Shown here piece by piece: positions 8,277 to 16,228 of a stretch of 64,000 nucleotides of DNA. A model generated the notes under the pieces. That model was not told the origin of the DNA and did no database searches. It saw only the letters and a list, made by a program, of their open reading frames with translations. Position numbers and translations under genes: made by a program. The DNA comes from Asticcacaulis sp. EMRT-3 (GTDB lineage Bacteria; Pseudomonadota; Alphaproteobacteria; Caulobacterales; Caulobacteraceae). The stretch lies in NCBI RefSeq assembly GCF_030027245.1, contig NZ_JASERT010000001.1, positions 2,596,501 to 2,660,500 of the forward strand. Direction: 5' to 3'. How positions within the stretch are numbered: position 1 is the first letter of the stretch; each line of letters begins with the position of its first letter.

Positions 8277-9086
8277 ATGACCGACACGACATCCCCCGAT
8301 TTCAAGAGTGTGATCGTTCCGCCGCCGGCCGACAGCCTCGTGCTCGAAACCAGGAAGCTCGACTTCTTTTACGGCGCGCATCAGGCCCTGTTCGGTGTCG
8401 ATCTGCCGGTGAAGCGCAACGCCATCACCGCCCTGATCGGGCCTTCGGGCTGCGGCAAGTCCACGCTTCTGCGCACGATCAACCGCATCTATGATCTCTA
8501 TCCCGGCCAGCGCGCCGAGGGCGAAATCCTGTTCGATGGCGAAAACATCCTGTCGCCCAAGATGGATGTGCCGGCCTTGCGCGCCCGCGTCGGCATGGTG
8601 TTCCAGAAGCCGACGCCGTTCCCGATGTCGATCTATGACAATGTGGCTTTCGGCGTACGCCTGCACCAGTCGAAATCCAAGTCCGAGATGGACGAACTGG
8701 TTGAAACCTCCTTACGCAAGGCCGCCCTGTGGGATGAGGTCAAGGACAAGCTGCACAAGTCGGGCCTTGGCCTGTCCGGCGGCCAGCAACAGCGCCTGTG
8801 CGTGGCGCGCGGCATTGCGGTCAATCCCGAAATCCTGCTGCTCGACGAACCGGCCTCGGCGCTCGATCCGATCTCGACCGCCAAGCTGGAAGATACGCTC
8901 GAAGAACTGAAGCACGATTACACCATCGTCATCGTCACCCACAATCTGCAACAGGCGGCGCGCCTGTCCGACTATACGGGCTTCATGTTCTTAGGCAAGA
9001 TGATCGAATTCGGCCCGACCGAAGAACTGTTCGTCAAGCCCAAGGTCGATAAGACGGGTGAGTATATTGGGGGCCGTTTCGGCTAA
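8277..9086 (+). CDS. pstB: Phosphate ABC transporter ATPase PstB
   Basis: 269 residues. Walker A is GPSGCGKST (residues 55-63), the ABC signature is LSGGQQQR near residue 165, Walker B is [12 protein letters not shown] near 185, and the switch histidine lies in [17 protein letters not shown]. It drives phosphate import and, in known systems, also takes part in the PhoR/PhoU signal. The gene ends in the first bases of a long hairpin element, and no phoU follows before the next gene on the other strand. Confidence 0.97.
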   Translation: MTDTTSPDFKSVIVPPPADSLVLETRKLDFFYGAHQALFGVDLPVKRNAITALIGPSGCGKSTLLRTINRIYDLYPGQRAEGEILFDGENILSPKMDVPALRARVGMVFQKPTPFPMSIYDNVAFGVRLHQSKSKSEMDELVETSLRKAALWDEVKDKLHKSGLGLSGGQQQRLCVARGIAVNPEILLLDEPASALDPISTAKLEDTLEELKHDYTIVIVTHNLQQAARLSDYTGFMFLGKMIEFGPTEELFVKPKVDKTGEYIGGRFG

Positions 9087-9228
9087 ATTTGCGGCAGATT
9101 CGCGTGAGGGCGGCCTGCGAATGGCCGCTTTTTGCGCTTCCGGTGCTCACGTACTTGAGTACGCTGCGCTCCGGTTCTCAAAAACAGCCATTCTCGACTC
9201 ACCCTGACGCGAATCTTTCCGCAAATTT
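9085..9228. repeat. 144-bp long-hairpin intergenic element
   Basis: The outer arms AAATTTGCGG-AGATTCGCGT-type (9085-9110) and its complement (9202-9228) match at about 24 positions. A second arm pair (GAATGGCCGCTTTTTG near 9119-9134 and CAAAAACAGCCATTC near 9179-9193) continues inward, and the centre is GTACTTGAGTAC (9151-9162). The whole sequence can fold into one hairpin. It begins within the pstB TAA and ends 13 bp from the convergent gene's stop, so it occupies the entire 3'-3' gap and may act as a bidirectional terminator. Confidence 0.82.
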
Positions 9229-9240
9229 CAACAATTTCAT

Positions 9241-11277
9241 TCACTCCACGTACAGCACGCGCGGATCGGCCTCAAAGGTGGTGCCGTCTGAGCGGGTGGC
9301 GCGGGCTGAAAGCGTGTGGGTGCCGACCTTCAATGAGCCTTTCGGGAAGCTGTAGGTATATTGCAGCCGGGGCCAGTTCGGGTCATATTTCAGCAGGTTC
9401 GGCGCGGGATGGCTCTTTTCGTCGATGCCGTAATGGGCGTGGGCCACCACCTTGCCATCAAGCAATATATCAACGGCGGTCACACCCTTCGGATCGGCGG
9501 CCATGCCGTAAAGCTGGCTTGTATTATCATGTGAGATGAAATCGCCCCGCGTTGGGTGGGCGATATAGAGCTGCGGCACCAGCGGGCAGGGCTTGCTATC
9601 GACCTCGGCATCACTGAGCGGGGAGGTGCGCACACGGGCGGTGAAGAAATCGATGGCCGTGCGATAGGGCGGTAGCGCCGTGATACCTTCCGGCTCGATG
9701 GCGTCGAAATCCTTGCAGAGCTGAGTATAGAGCGCCGTCTGTTCGGGTTCGTGATAGATGTAGGATGGCTCCAGCAGAGCCAGCACCACGCCGCCGCCAG
9801 CATGATCGGTCATCAGGGCCTGACGGTCGAGGTGCCAGTCGTGGCGCGCCACCGAAAACATGCTGACATCATCATAGGGGTCGCCGAGCGTATAGACGCG
9901 ACGGCCTTTTTGATGATCGGCTGGAAATTCGAGGTGGACGGCGGCAATATGGCCATTGGTGGCGATGACGGGTGTGCCGCCAAAGCGAACCCTGGTCCGC
10001 ACCAGTGCCTTATGCAGGGCAGGTTCGAGCAGGGTCCAGTCTTCGTTTTTGAGAATGTTGAAAGCGCGCCACTGCGACGTGAGTTTGGCCGAATTGTCGT
10101 AGAGGATCTGATAGCCAGTGGCGGCCACGCCGATCAACAGGGCCAGCAGAGGGCCGGTGGCGATCAGAACCGCGCGCAGGCGGCGGCCATTTAGTGTTCG
10201 GGCCTTGTCGGTGAAACGGATCAGAACACCGGGCACCATAGGCAGCATGGGGATGGCGGCCATGAAGGGCCAGTGCGGCATCACCTTTTTATTGACCGTG
10301 GCTTGCAGGGCGTAAAACAGGAAGATCACCACCACCTGCCAGGCCAGCAGGGCTTCCGGGCCGGAGGGCCGACGCGGTAGTTTTTCGCCCTTGTCGTCCC
10401 GTTCGGGCTTCGGCCACAGCGCGTGTTTGACCGCGCCCCAGATGGCGATGAAAAAGAGCGGCGTCCAGATGGCAAACTGGGTTTCGATCAGGCTTAAGAC
10501 ATGTTTCGGATCAGGATCATAGTGAGGACGGCGGATGACGTGGAACTCAATGGCCGGCCAGCCTTCCTGAGCATTGTAAATAAAGGCGGGCAGCAGGCCC
10601 AGAAGCCCGATGGCAGCGGTAATCCACACGCCCTTATGTGTCCACAGGGTGCGGCCGTGCCGATCAGCCAGCATATAGACCACGACGGCCAGACCCGGCA
10701 CCAGAAAGCGAAAATGAACGAGCTGGCCAATGCCTGCGCAGACACCGGCCCATATCCACCATTTGAGGCCGTCTCCCTTCATGCCGCGCAGGATGCAGCC
10801 CAGCATCAGGGCCAGCAGCAATTGCAAGGCGCCTTCTGGATAGAAGATGGTGCCATTGAGGCTGATGGCGGGGATCAGCATCGAAATGATCGCCGCCCAC
10901 AGGGCGTTGCGCTGGCTGGTGACGGGTGTGGCCATGAACCAAACCGCCCACGGAATCGCCATGGCGATGGCCAGCCCCACCAGCCGTAAGGGCCAGATGT
11001 GCCAGCCGAAAATTGTGGTGATCAGCCGGGCCAGCCACGGAAAACCGGCGGGAATATCGGGATAGCCGAGCGCCAGATACTGGCCCGACATGACGAAATG
11101 GCTCTCTTCCCAGATGACATGGCTGATCAGGCCGACCGAGAATTTCCAGACCAGCAAGACGAGCCATAGCGCGATGGCGACGCGCAAGAGCTGGCGCTCA
11201 TCGCCGAACAACGGCTTTTGTGGCCCCAGCGTAGCCGGCGTGGCATTGAGATCGTGCAGTTTGTCTAGCTCAGGCAT
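9241..11277 (-). CDS. GT39/ArnT-like membrane glycosyltransferase with C-terminal beta domain
   Basis: 678 residues from the ATG at 11277, chosen because GGGAG precedes it by a good distance; an in-frame ATG at 11313 would add 12 residues. A first membrane span (IALWLVLLVWKFSVGLI) is followed by an acidic loop (VIWEESHFVMSGQYLALGYPD) in the place where PMT/ArnT enzymes carry their catalytic acids, and about ten more spans follow. The last 250 residues are soluble and end in a beta-sandwich-like region (TYSFPKGSLKVGTHTLSARATRS). Such enzymes move sugars from polyprenyl phosphate donors to an acceptor on the periplasmic side. The acceptor here is unknown. Confidence 0.7.
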   Translation of the reverse strand: MPELDKLHDLNATPATLGPQKPLFGDERQLLRVAIALWLVLLVWKFSVGLISHVIWEESHFVMSGQYLALGYPDIPAGFPWLARLITTIFGWHIWPLRLVGLAIAMAIPWAVWFMATPVTSQRNALWAAIISMLIPAISLNGTIFYPEGALQLLLALMLGCILRGMKGDGLKWWIWAGVCAGIGQLVHFRFLVPGLAVVVYMLADRHGRTLWTHKGVWITAAIGLLGLLPAFIYNAQEGWPAIEFHVIRRPHYDPDPKHVLSLIETQFAIWTPLFFIAIWGAVKHALWPKPERDDKGEKLPRRPSGPEALLAWQVVVIFLFYALQATVNKKVMPHWPFMAAIPMLPMVPGVLIRFTDKARTLNGRRLRAVLIATGPLLALLIGVAATGYQILYDNSAKLTSQWRAFNILKNEDWTLLEPALHKALVRTRVRFGGTPVIATNGHIAAVHLEFPADHQKGRRVYTLGDPYDDVSMFSVARHDWHLDRQALMTDHAGGGVVLALLEPSYIYHEPEQTALYTQLCKDFDAIEPEGITALPPYRTAIDFFTARVRTSPLSDAEVDSKPCPLVPQLYIAHPTRGDFISHDNTSQLYGMAADPKGVTAVDILLDGKVVAHAHYGIDEKSHPAPNLLKYDPNWPRLQYTYSFPKGSLKVGTHTLSARATRSDGTTFEADPRVLYVE

Positions 11278-11337
11278 GGTTCGCTCCCGGTTATACCGTT
11301 TATAAACAGCCACGGGGAGCGAGGTAAAGGGCTGGCT

Positions 11338-12216
11338 TTATTTCGCCGGAGTTGTCGTGGCGGCGGGGGTCAGCCAGCCCATGTCGCTCAGCCAGTCGGC
11401 CAGGCGTTGCGGCCAGTCGCGCACCGTCTTGTGGTCGGAGCGGTCGCCCATATTGAAGGCGTGCGGGATGCCCGCCATGACGTGACGCTCGAAAGGTACG
11501 GCCGGCCAGGCGTCATACAGCCGCTCGATGGCGTCGGTGTCGGCCATCGCCATGCGGTCGGCCGAGCCATTGAGCAGGAAGACGGGCGGCGGCGCGTGAT
11601 CGACGAAGGGCGGCAGGCCGAGCGGCCCCGGATAGATTTCGATGAGGAAATCGGGGCGCGCGTCGATACGGTCGATGGGATCGGGGGCCTTGGGATCGGC
11701 AGCGGGTGGGTTGAAGGCCGCCATCGAGGTCAGTTCGCCGCCCGCTGAAAAGCCCATAATGCCGATGCGGTGCGGGTTGATGCCATATTGGGCGGCGTGG
11801 GCGCGCACATAGCGGATGGCCCTGACCAGATCGGCCTTGGCGTCGCCCTCAATCGAATAGGGCGAGCCCTTTTCGCGCGCCAGCACATATTTCAGCGCGA
11901 AGGCGGTGACGCCGAGATTTTGCAGATATTGCGCCGGCTGTTCACCTTCGGCATGGAAGACGAGATTTTCATGGCCGCCACCGGGCGCGATAATGATCGC
12001 CGTGCCGCTATTCTTATCGGGCGCAGGCGCATAGACGGTGAGGGAGGGGTTATTGATCGAACGCCACCACCAGTCGGCATGTTGTTCGGGAATGTCGCGG
12101 CGCGATTCAAAGCCGGGCTGACCCTTGGCCCACAGCGGGATGACGGTTTGGGCGCCAGCCGTGGAGGCGGCCAAAATAAGCGCGGCCAGCGCTGATGTTT
12201 TCCAGATGTGACGCAT
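11338..12216 (-). CDS. Secreted alpha/beta-hydrolase, carbohydrate esterase-like
   Basis: 292 residues with a signal peptide (MRHIWKTSALAALILAASTAGAQ). The alpha/beta-hydrolase fold shows an oxyanion region GTAIIIAPGGGHENL, the nucleophile elbow GIMGFSAGGEL, an aspartate region FLLNGSADRM and a histidine in GIPHAFNMG. This set matches the xylan/acetyl esterase branch of the BD-FAE/axeA-like families. It probably removes acyl groups from plant polysaccharide in the periplasm. It lies 61 bp upstream of the GT39-like gene on the same strand. Confidence 0.8.
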   Translation of the reverse strand: MRHIWKTSALAALILAASTAGAQTVIPLWAKGQPGFESRRDIPEQHADWWWRSINNPSLTVYAPAPDKNSGTAIIIAPGGGHENLVFHAEGEQPAQYLQNLGVTAFALKYVLAREKGSPYSIEGDAKADLVRAIRYVRAHAAQYGINPHRIGIMGFSAGGELTSMAAFNPPAADPKAPDPIDRIDARPDFLIEIYPGPLGLPPFVDHAPPPVFLLNGSADRMAMADTDAIERLYDAWPAVPFERHVMAGIPHAFNMGDRSDHKTVRDWPQRLADWLSDMGWLTPAATTTPAK

Positions 12217-12260
12217 GATCTTCTCCCGTTATATTTATGGAGAAGAAGCTAGCCCAGCTT

Positions 12261-12575
12261 TCAGCCCTTGACCAGTTGCCGTGTGGCGTTTTCGATCGTG
12301 TAATCAGCGGCCATGCGCACATTGCGCAAATGGCGCACCTGACGGATCGATTCTTCGTAGAGCGGATGGGCCTTGTAGGCGCGGAAATCTTCCAGCGTGT
12401 CGAACTCACCATAGACGACGATGTCGATCTCATTGGCGATCTGGTCGATCTTTTCGTTAAACGCCACTTCCAGAATTCGCGCCTGCGGGATCTGGGTCAG
12501 CACCGACAGGCCGCGATAAATGCTGTCGCGGTTCGCCGGATTCGTGCTGTTGAACATAACGATGTGACGGATCAT
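12261..12575 (-). CDS. Dabb (stress-responsive alpha/beta barrel) domain protein
   Basis: 104 residues covering one dimeric alpha/beta-barrel domain from end to end: MIRHIVMFN at the start, the mid-segment IDIVVYGEFDTLEDFRAYKAHPLYEE and a C-terminal helix. Members bind small hydrophobic ligands or act as cyclases; the role here is unknown. It is 45 bp upstream of the esterase gene and has a 10-bp tandem repeat just before its start codon. Confidence 0.85.
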   Translation of the reverse strand: MIRHIVMFNSTNPANRDSIYRGLSVLTQIPQARILEVAFNEKIDQIANEIDIVVYGEFDTLEDFRAYKAHPLYEESIRQVRHLRNVRMAADYTIENATRQLVKG

Positions 12576-12590
12576 GCGCGCTCTATTCGG

Positions 12591-12630
12591 ATTGGGTCAG
12601 ATTGGGCCAGATTGGGCCAGATTGGGGGAG
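12591..12630. repeat. Four tandem 10-bp repeats
   Basis: ATTGGGTCAG, ATTGGGCCAG, ATTGGGCCAG and ATTGGGGGAG run head to tail. They lie 16-55 bp upstream of the Dabb start codon (minus strand), that is in its promoter or leader. The period is close to one DNA turn. Confidence 0.85.
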
Positions 12631-12671
12631 TTTGCGCCTCACTTAAAGCCTGAGGCGCGGGCGTCAAGTGC

Positions 12672-13331
12672 CTATTCAGGATCGCAGTTATCCGGCCCGC
12701 AGACCCGGCCTTCCGCCACGGGTTGCACGCGGCGGAAAACGTCGGCGAAGGCGGCGGGCGGCTGGGCGCCCGACAGGGCATACTGGCCATCAATCACAAA
12801 GAAGGGTACGCCGCGTACGCCATTGGCGCGCGCTAAGGCTTCATCATCGCTGACGCGCGCCGCTATCTCGGCGGAGGTCAGCGCCGCCTGTATATCGTCT
12901 GGGGTCAGACCGGCCTCTGCGCCAATGGCCAGCAGGGTTTCGCGGTCGAAGATATTTTGATGATCGGTGAAATAGGCGCGGTAAAGTGCGCTCAAAAGCC
13001 TGTCCTGAACGCCTTTTTCTGCGCTCAGAACGAGCAGTTTATGGGCATCGAGCGTGTCACCGATCAGGGTGTCGGCCAGACGGAAATCGAGGCCGAACTG
13101 CGCCGCCATATCGGTGACGCGCTGTTGCTGAGCCTCTGCCGCCGCCCCCGTCAGGCCGTATTTGCGGGCCAGCATGTCGTCAACCGGCTGCGGCACCTCA
13201 CCCGGTTGCAGGCGAAAGGCGCGATGGACGATCTCGGCCTTTACGCCCGCCTCACTCAGCGCCTGTTCGAGCGAAGCCTTGCCGATATAGCAAAACGGAC
13301 AGACGACGTCAGACCAGATATCGATGCGCAT
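12672..13331 (-). CDS. DsbA-family (FrnE-like) thiol oxidoreductase
   Basis: 219 residues without a signal peptide. It starts MRIDIWSDVVCPFC, with the redox motif CPFC at residues 11-14 in the thioredoxin fold. The inserted helical domain (RVTDMAAQFGLDFRLADTL, HKLLVLSAEKG) and the cis-Pro region GVRGVPFFVIDGQY are characteristic of the FrnE branch, cytoplasmic DsbA-like proteins often tied to oxidative stress. It heads the minus-strand group that continues with the Dabb gene. Confidence 0.9.
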   Translation of the reverse strand: MRIDIWSDVVCPFCYIGKASLEQALSEAGVKAEIVHRAFRLQPGEVPQPVDDMLARKYGLTGAAAEAQQQRVTDMAAQFGLDFRLADTLIGDTLDAHKLLVLSAEKGVQDRLLSALYRAYFTDHQNIFDRETLLAIGAEAGLTPDDIQAALTSAEIAARVSDDEALARANGVRGVPFFVIDGQYALSGAQPPAAFADVFRRVQPVAEGRVCGPDNCDPE

Positions 13332-13441
13332 GATGAGGCTCCTTTGTCATCCGTATATAGTCCGGTTACGGTTTGGCTCAAGCCGATGAAGGCCGGGCCA
13401 GCCTTTTTTTGCCTGTTATTGTATATCTTGTCTTGCAAAAA

Positions 13442-13454
13442 GTTACTGTATAAC
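13442..13454. promoter_or_regulatory. Possible metal-regulator operator upstream of merC-like gene
   Basis: GTTACTGTATAAC is a short inverted repeat (GTTA...TAAC) in the AT-rich gap before the MerC-like gene. It resembles Fur/Zur-family operators in size and symmetry. The match is suggestive only. Confidence 0.25.
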
Positions 13455-13539
13455 ATATGTGGTCATCATGCTTCGCAAAACCGACACCCCGTCCAAAACG
13501 TCCGCCCTTTCCGAACACAGCCGGACAAGTGAAAGCGCG

Positions 13540-13968
13540 ATGACCACCGTACCCAAGAAAAGCAAATGGCTGGATTTCGCCTCGGTCGGCCTGTCGGGCC
13601 TCTGTGTCGTGCATTGTCTGGCCCTGCCGCTTCTGGCCGCCGTCCTGCCGCTGGCCGGGGCTTTGGCGCATGATCCGTGGGTGCATCCTTTGCTGGTGCT
13701 GATCGCCGCGCCGCTCAGCCTGAGCGCCATCCACACATCAAGAGCGTGGCGCAAACTGCCTGTGGTGGGCCTGATCCTGGCGGGCCTGACCCTGCTGGCT
13801 CTGGCGGCCTTCGTGCCGGCGCTGGAAAATGTTGAAACCCTGCTGAGCGTCACGGGTGCCCTGGCCATTGCGGGCGCCCACTGGGTCAATTACCGCAGTC
13901 AGCACCGCCATGCCTCTACAGGACACGGGCACACGCCGGATTGCGCCTGCGAACCGGCGGCCGAGTAA
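13540..13968 (+). CDS. MerC-domain small membrane protein
   Basis: 142 residues from the ATG at 13540 (MTTVPKKSKWLDF); an in-frame ATG at 13468 would add 24 polar residues and is possible. Four hydrophobic segments follow. The first contains the MerC metal motif GLCVVHCLALPLL, with two cysteines and a histidine. The C-terminus is rich in His and Cys (HRHASTGHGHTPDCACEP), suggesting metal binding. MerC proteins import mercuric ion; in genomes without a mer operon the relatives are linked to zinc or heavy-metal handling. The Atm1-type exporter gene follows about 100 bp later. Confidence 0.8.
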   Translation: MTTVPKKSKWLDFASVGLSGLCVVHCLALPLLAAVLPLAGALAHDPWVHPLLVLIAAPLSLSAIHTSRAWRKLPVVGLILAGLTLLALAAFVPALENVETLLSVTGALAIAGAHWVNYRSQHRHASTGHGHTPDCACEPAAE

Positions 13969-14073
13969 TTTTCCGCAATCGCCTGAGATTTTACCGCACA
14001 TATGTTTGGCGATAGCTGAGGGTGCGCCTATATAGGGGCACATCCTTAAGCGTTTTCCCGGACATATGCCGTA

Positions 14074-15969
14074 ATGAGTGCCACGCCCGCACAGCCGCCT
14101 TCCCGATTCAAGCCATCCGTCATGACCCAGCCTATGCCGAAGCCCAAGGCGAAGGCGTCGGAAACCCTGACCTTCCTGATGCCCTATCTGTGGCCGGAAG
14201 GCCGGATGGATCTCAAGCTTCAGGTGATGTGGGCGTTGCTGGCTATGGTGGTGGGCAAGCTTTTGACCGTGGCCACGCCGTTTGCCTATAAGTGGGCGGT
14301 CAATGCCTTTGGGGCGCACGGTGCGCATCCGGTGGGCTGGTGGCAACTCGTCATGATGTCGCCGATCATCCTGGTGCTGGCTTACGGCGTCGCGCGGATG
14401 TTCTCGCAGATTTTCAACAATATCCGCGACGGCATGTTCGCTGCGGTGGGTCAGCACGCCGTGCGGGGCCTGGCCAACCGCGCCTTTGTCCATCTGCATA
14501 ATCTTTCGCTGCGCTTTCATTTGCAGCGCCGCACCGGCGGGCTGTCACGGGTGATCGAACGCGGCAAGTCGGGCATTGAAACCATTATCCGCCTGACCAT
14601 GATGGTCGGCATCCCGACCGTGCTTGAATTTGTCCTGACCGCCATCAGCCTGTGGGCGCAGTTCGACCTGATCTATGTCGTGGTGGTGGCGGTGACCGTG
14701 GTGGTCTATGTCTGGTTCTCGATTATCGCTTCGAACATGCGCATCTCGATCCGCAAGGAGATGAATGAGGCTGATTCCGACGCCATGTCGAAGGCGGTCG
14801 ATTCGCTGCTCAATTTCGAAACGGTCAAATATTTCAGCAATGAGGCGCTGGAGCGCGGCCGCTATGACCGCGCCACCGGCATGTATGAACAGGCGGCGAT
14901 CAAGACCTATACCTCGCTGGCCTGGCTCAATATCGGTCAGGCGATCATCTTTTCCATCGGCATGGCCGTGGTGATGCTGATGTCGGCCTATGAGGTCGTG
15001 CATGGCACCAAGACCATCGGCCATTTCGTGCTGGCCAATGCCTTCATGATGCAATTGGCCATTCCGCTCAACTTCATCGGCACGCTGTACCGCGAAATCT
15101 CGACCGGCCTGATCGACATGGAAGCCATGTTCAACCTGCTCGACGAGCCCGAAGAGGTGGTCGATGCGGCGGATGCGAAGGATCTGATCGTCACCGATGG
15201 CGCGGTGAAGTTCAGGGATGTGGTGTTTTCCTATGATCCCGACCGCGAAATTCTGAAAGGCGTGTCGTTTGAGGTGCCGGCGGGCAAGACGGTGGCGATT
15301 GTCGGGCCTTCGGGGGCCGGTAAATCGACCATTTCACGGCTGCTGTTTCGCTTTTACGACGTCAAGGGCGGCTCCATCGAGATCGACGGTCAGGATATTC
15401 GCGGCGTCTCTCAGGCGTCTTTACGCAAGACCATCGGCATGGTGCCGCAGGATACGGTGCTGTTCAACGACACGATCAGCTACAATATCGCCTATGGTCG
15501 CTATGGGGCCTCAAGGGCTGAGGTCGAGGACGCCGCCGACCGCGCCCAGATTTCCGGCTTTATCGCCACCCTGCCCAAGGGCTATGATACCGAGGTCGGC
15601 GAGCGCGGCCTGAAGCTGTCGGGGGGCGAAAAGCAGCGCGTGGCCATTGCCCGGACGCTTCTGAAATCACCGCCGATCCTCATACTCGATGAGGCGACTT
15701 CGGCGCTTGATACCCATACGGAGCGCGAGATTCAGGCCTCGCTCGATGATGTGTCGAAGAACCGCACCACATTGGTGATTGCCCACCGCCTGTCCACCGT
15801 GGTGGCGGCGGATGAGATTCTGGTGCTGAAGGACGGGGTGATTTCCGAGCGTGGCCGCCATCATGATCTGATGCGGCAGAACGGGCTCTATGCCTCAATG
15901 TGGGAACGCCAGCGCGCCGCCGACGAGGCCAAGCAGGCCCTGGCCAAGGTGACCTCTGACGTCGAATAG
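14074..15969 (+). CDS. atm1: Atm1-type ABC exporter (fused membrane and ATPase domains)
   Basis: 631 residues. After about 35 residues of basic leader come six membrane helices and a C-terminal ATPase with Walker A GPSGAGKST, signature LSGGEKQR and Walker B ILILDEATSALD. The transmembrane part carries the features of the Atm1/HMT1 family (QFNNIRDGMF-like IFNNIRDGMF, LHLRFHLQRRTGGLSR-like LSLRFHLQRRTGGLSR, PLNFIGTLYREISTGLIDM). Characterised bacterial members export glutathione conjugates and metal-glutathione complexes. The MerC-like gene just upstream fits a metal-handling role. Confidence 0.9.
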   Translation: MSATPAQPPSRFKPSVMTQPMPKPKAKASETLTFLMPYLWPEGRMDLKLQVMWALLAMVVGKLLTVATPFAYKWAVNAFGAHGAHPVGWWQLVMMSPIILVLAYGVARMFSQIFNNIRDGMFAAVGQHAVRGLANRAFVHLHNLSLRFHLQRRTGGLSRVIERGKSGIETIIRLTMMVGIPTVLEFVLTAISLWAQFDLIYVVVVAVTVVVYVWFSIIASNMRISIRKEMNEADSDAMSKAVDSLLNFETVKYFSNEALERGRYDRATGMYEQAAIKTYTSLAWLNIGQAIIFSIGMAVVMLMSAYEVVHGTKTIGHFVLANAFMMQLAIPLNFIGTLYREISTGLIDMEAMFNLLDEPEEVVDAADAKDLIVTDGAVKFRDVVFSYDPDREILKGVSFEVPAGKTVAIVGPSGAGKSTISRLLFRFYDVKGGSIEIDGQDIRGVSQASLRKTIGMVPQDTVLFNDTISYNIAYGRYGASRAEVEDAADRAQISGFIATLPKGYDTEVGERGLKLSGGEKQRVAIARTLLKSPPILILDEATSALDTHTEREIQASLDDVSKNRTTLVIAHRLSTVVAADEILVLKDGVISERGRHHDLMRQNGLYASMWERQRAADEAKQALAKVTSDVE

Positions 15970-15981
15970 CGGGCATGAAAA

Positions 15982-16011
15982 ATCCCTCTCACCGGGGCAG
16001 GAGAGAGGGAT
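15982..16011. terminator. Hairpin downstream of the Atm1 gene
   Basis: ATCCCTCTC (15982-15990) pairs with GAGAGGGAT (16003-16011). It begins 13 bp after the stop codon. No T run follows, so termination by this stem alone is uncertain. Confidence 0.55.
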
Positions 16012-16035
16012 GACAGCCGAAGCTGAATAAGCCTT

Positions 16036-16073
16036 TTAGAGCGCCATCTGATTCTATCAGATCGGCGCTCTAA
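16036..16073. repeat. TAGAGCG-type palindrome
   Basis: TTAGAGCGCC plus ATCTGAT pairs with ATCAGAT plus GGCGCTCTAA, a 17-bp stem with a 3-nt loop and a single bulged C at 16063. It is the first of three inverted repeats packed between the convergent Atm1 and lipoprotein genes. The end sequence TAGAGCG recurs in the palindrome at 53299. Confidence 0.8.
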
Positions 16074-16075
16074 TA

Positions 16076-16163
16076 CCAAGTTGCGATGACTTTGACTCAT
16101 CGCAACTTGGCAAGGCCGACTGGCCGTCCGAGCTTATGCGAGGAGCCATGCGGCGCTTGAGCT
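16076..16163 (+). repeat. Structured repeat element, copy 2
   Basis: A perfect 14-bp stem CCAAGTTGCGATGA (16076-16089) / TCATCGCAACTTGG (16097-16110) is followed by the 53-bp module (16111-16163) shared with copy 1. The first stem differs from copy 1 at several paired positions yet stays fully paired. In the second stem one G-C pair is flipped to C-G, and two pairs are replaced by a tandem G-A/A-G mismatch. It lies in the probable 3' untranslated region of the Atm1 transcript. Confidence 0.82.
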
Positions 16164-16173
16164 GCGAATAATG

Positions 16174-16225
16174 CTTATACCAACTTGCACCTGCAAAGGT
16201 TCTGGTCTGCGCAAGTTGGTATAAG
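16174..16225. repeat. 15-bp inverted repeat after the lipoprotein gene
   Basis: CTTATACCAACTTGC (16174-16188) and GCAAGTTGGTATAAG (16211-16225) are perfect complements around a 22-nt loop. The right arm is 3 bp from the stop codon of the minus-strand lipoprotein gene, so it may protect or end that transcript. There is no clear U tract. Confidence 0.75.
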
Positions 16226-16228
16226 GGT

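Noticed and set aside
12591..12630. Start of a CRISPR or iteron origin
   Set aside because: Only four 10-bp units, no replication gene, and promoter position before an ordinary gene.
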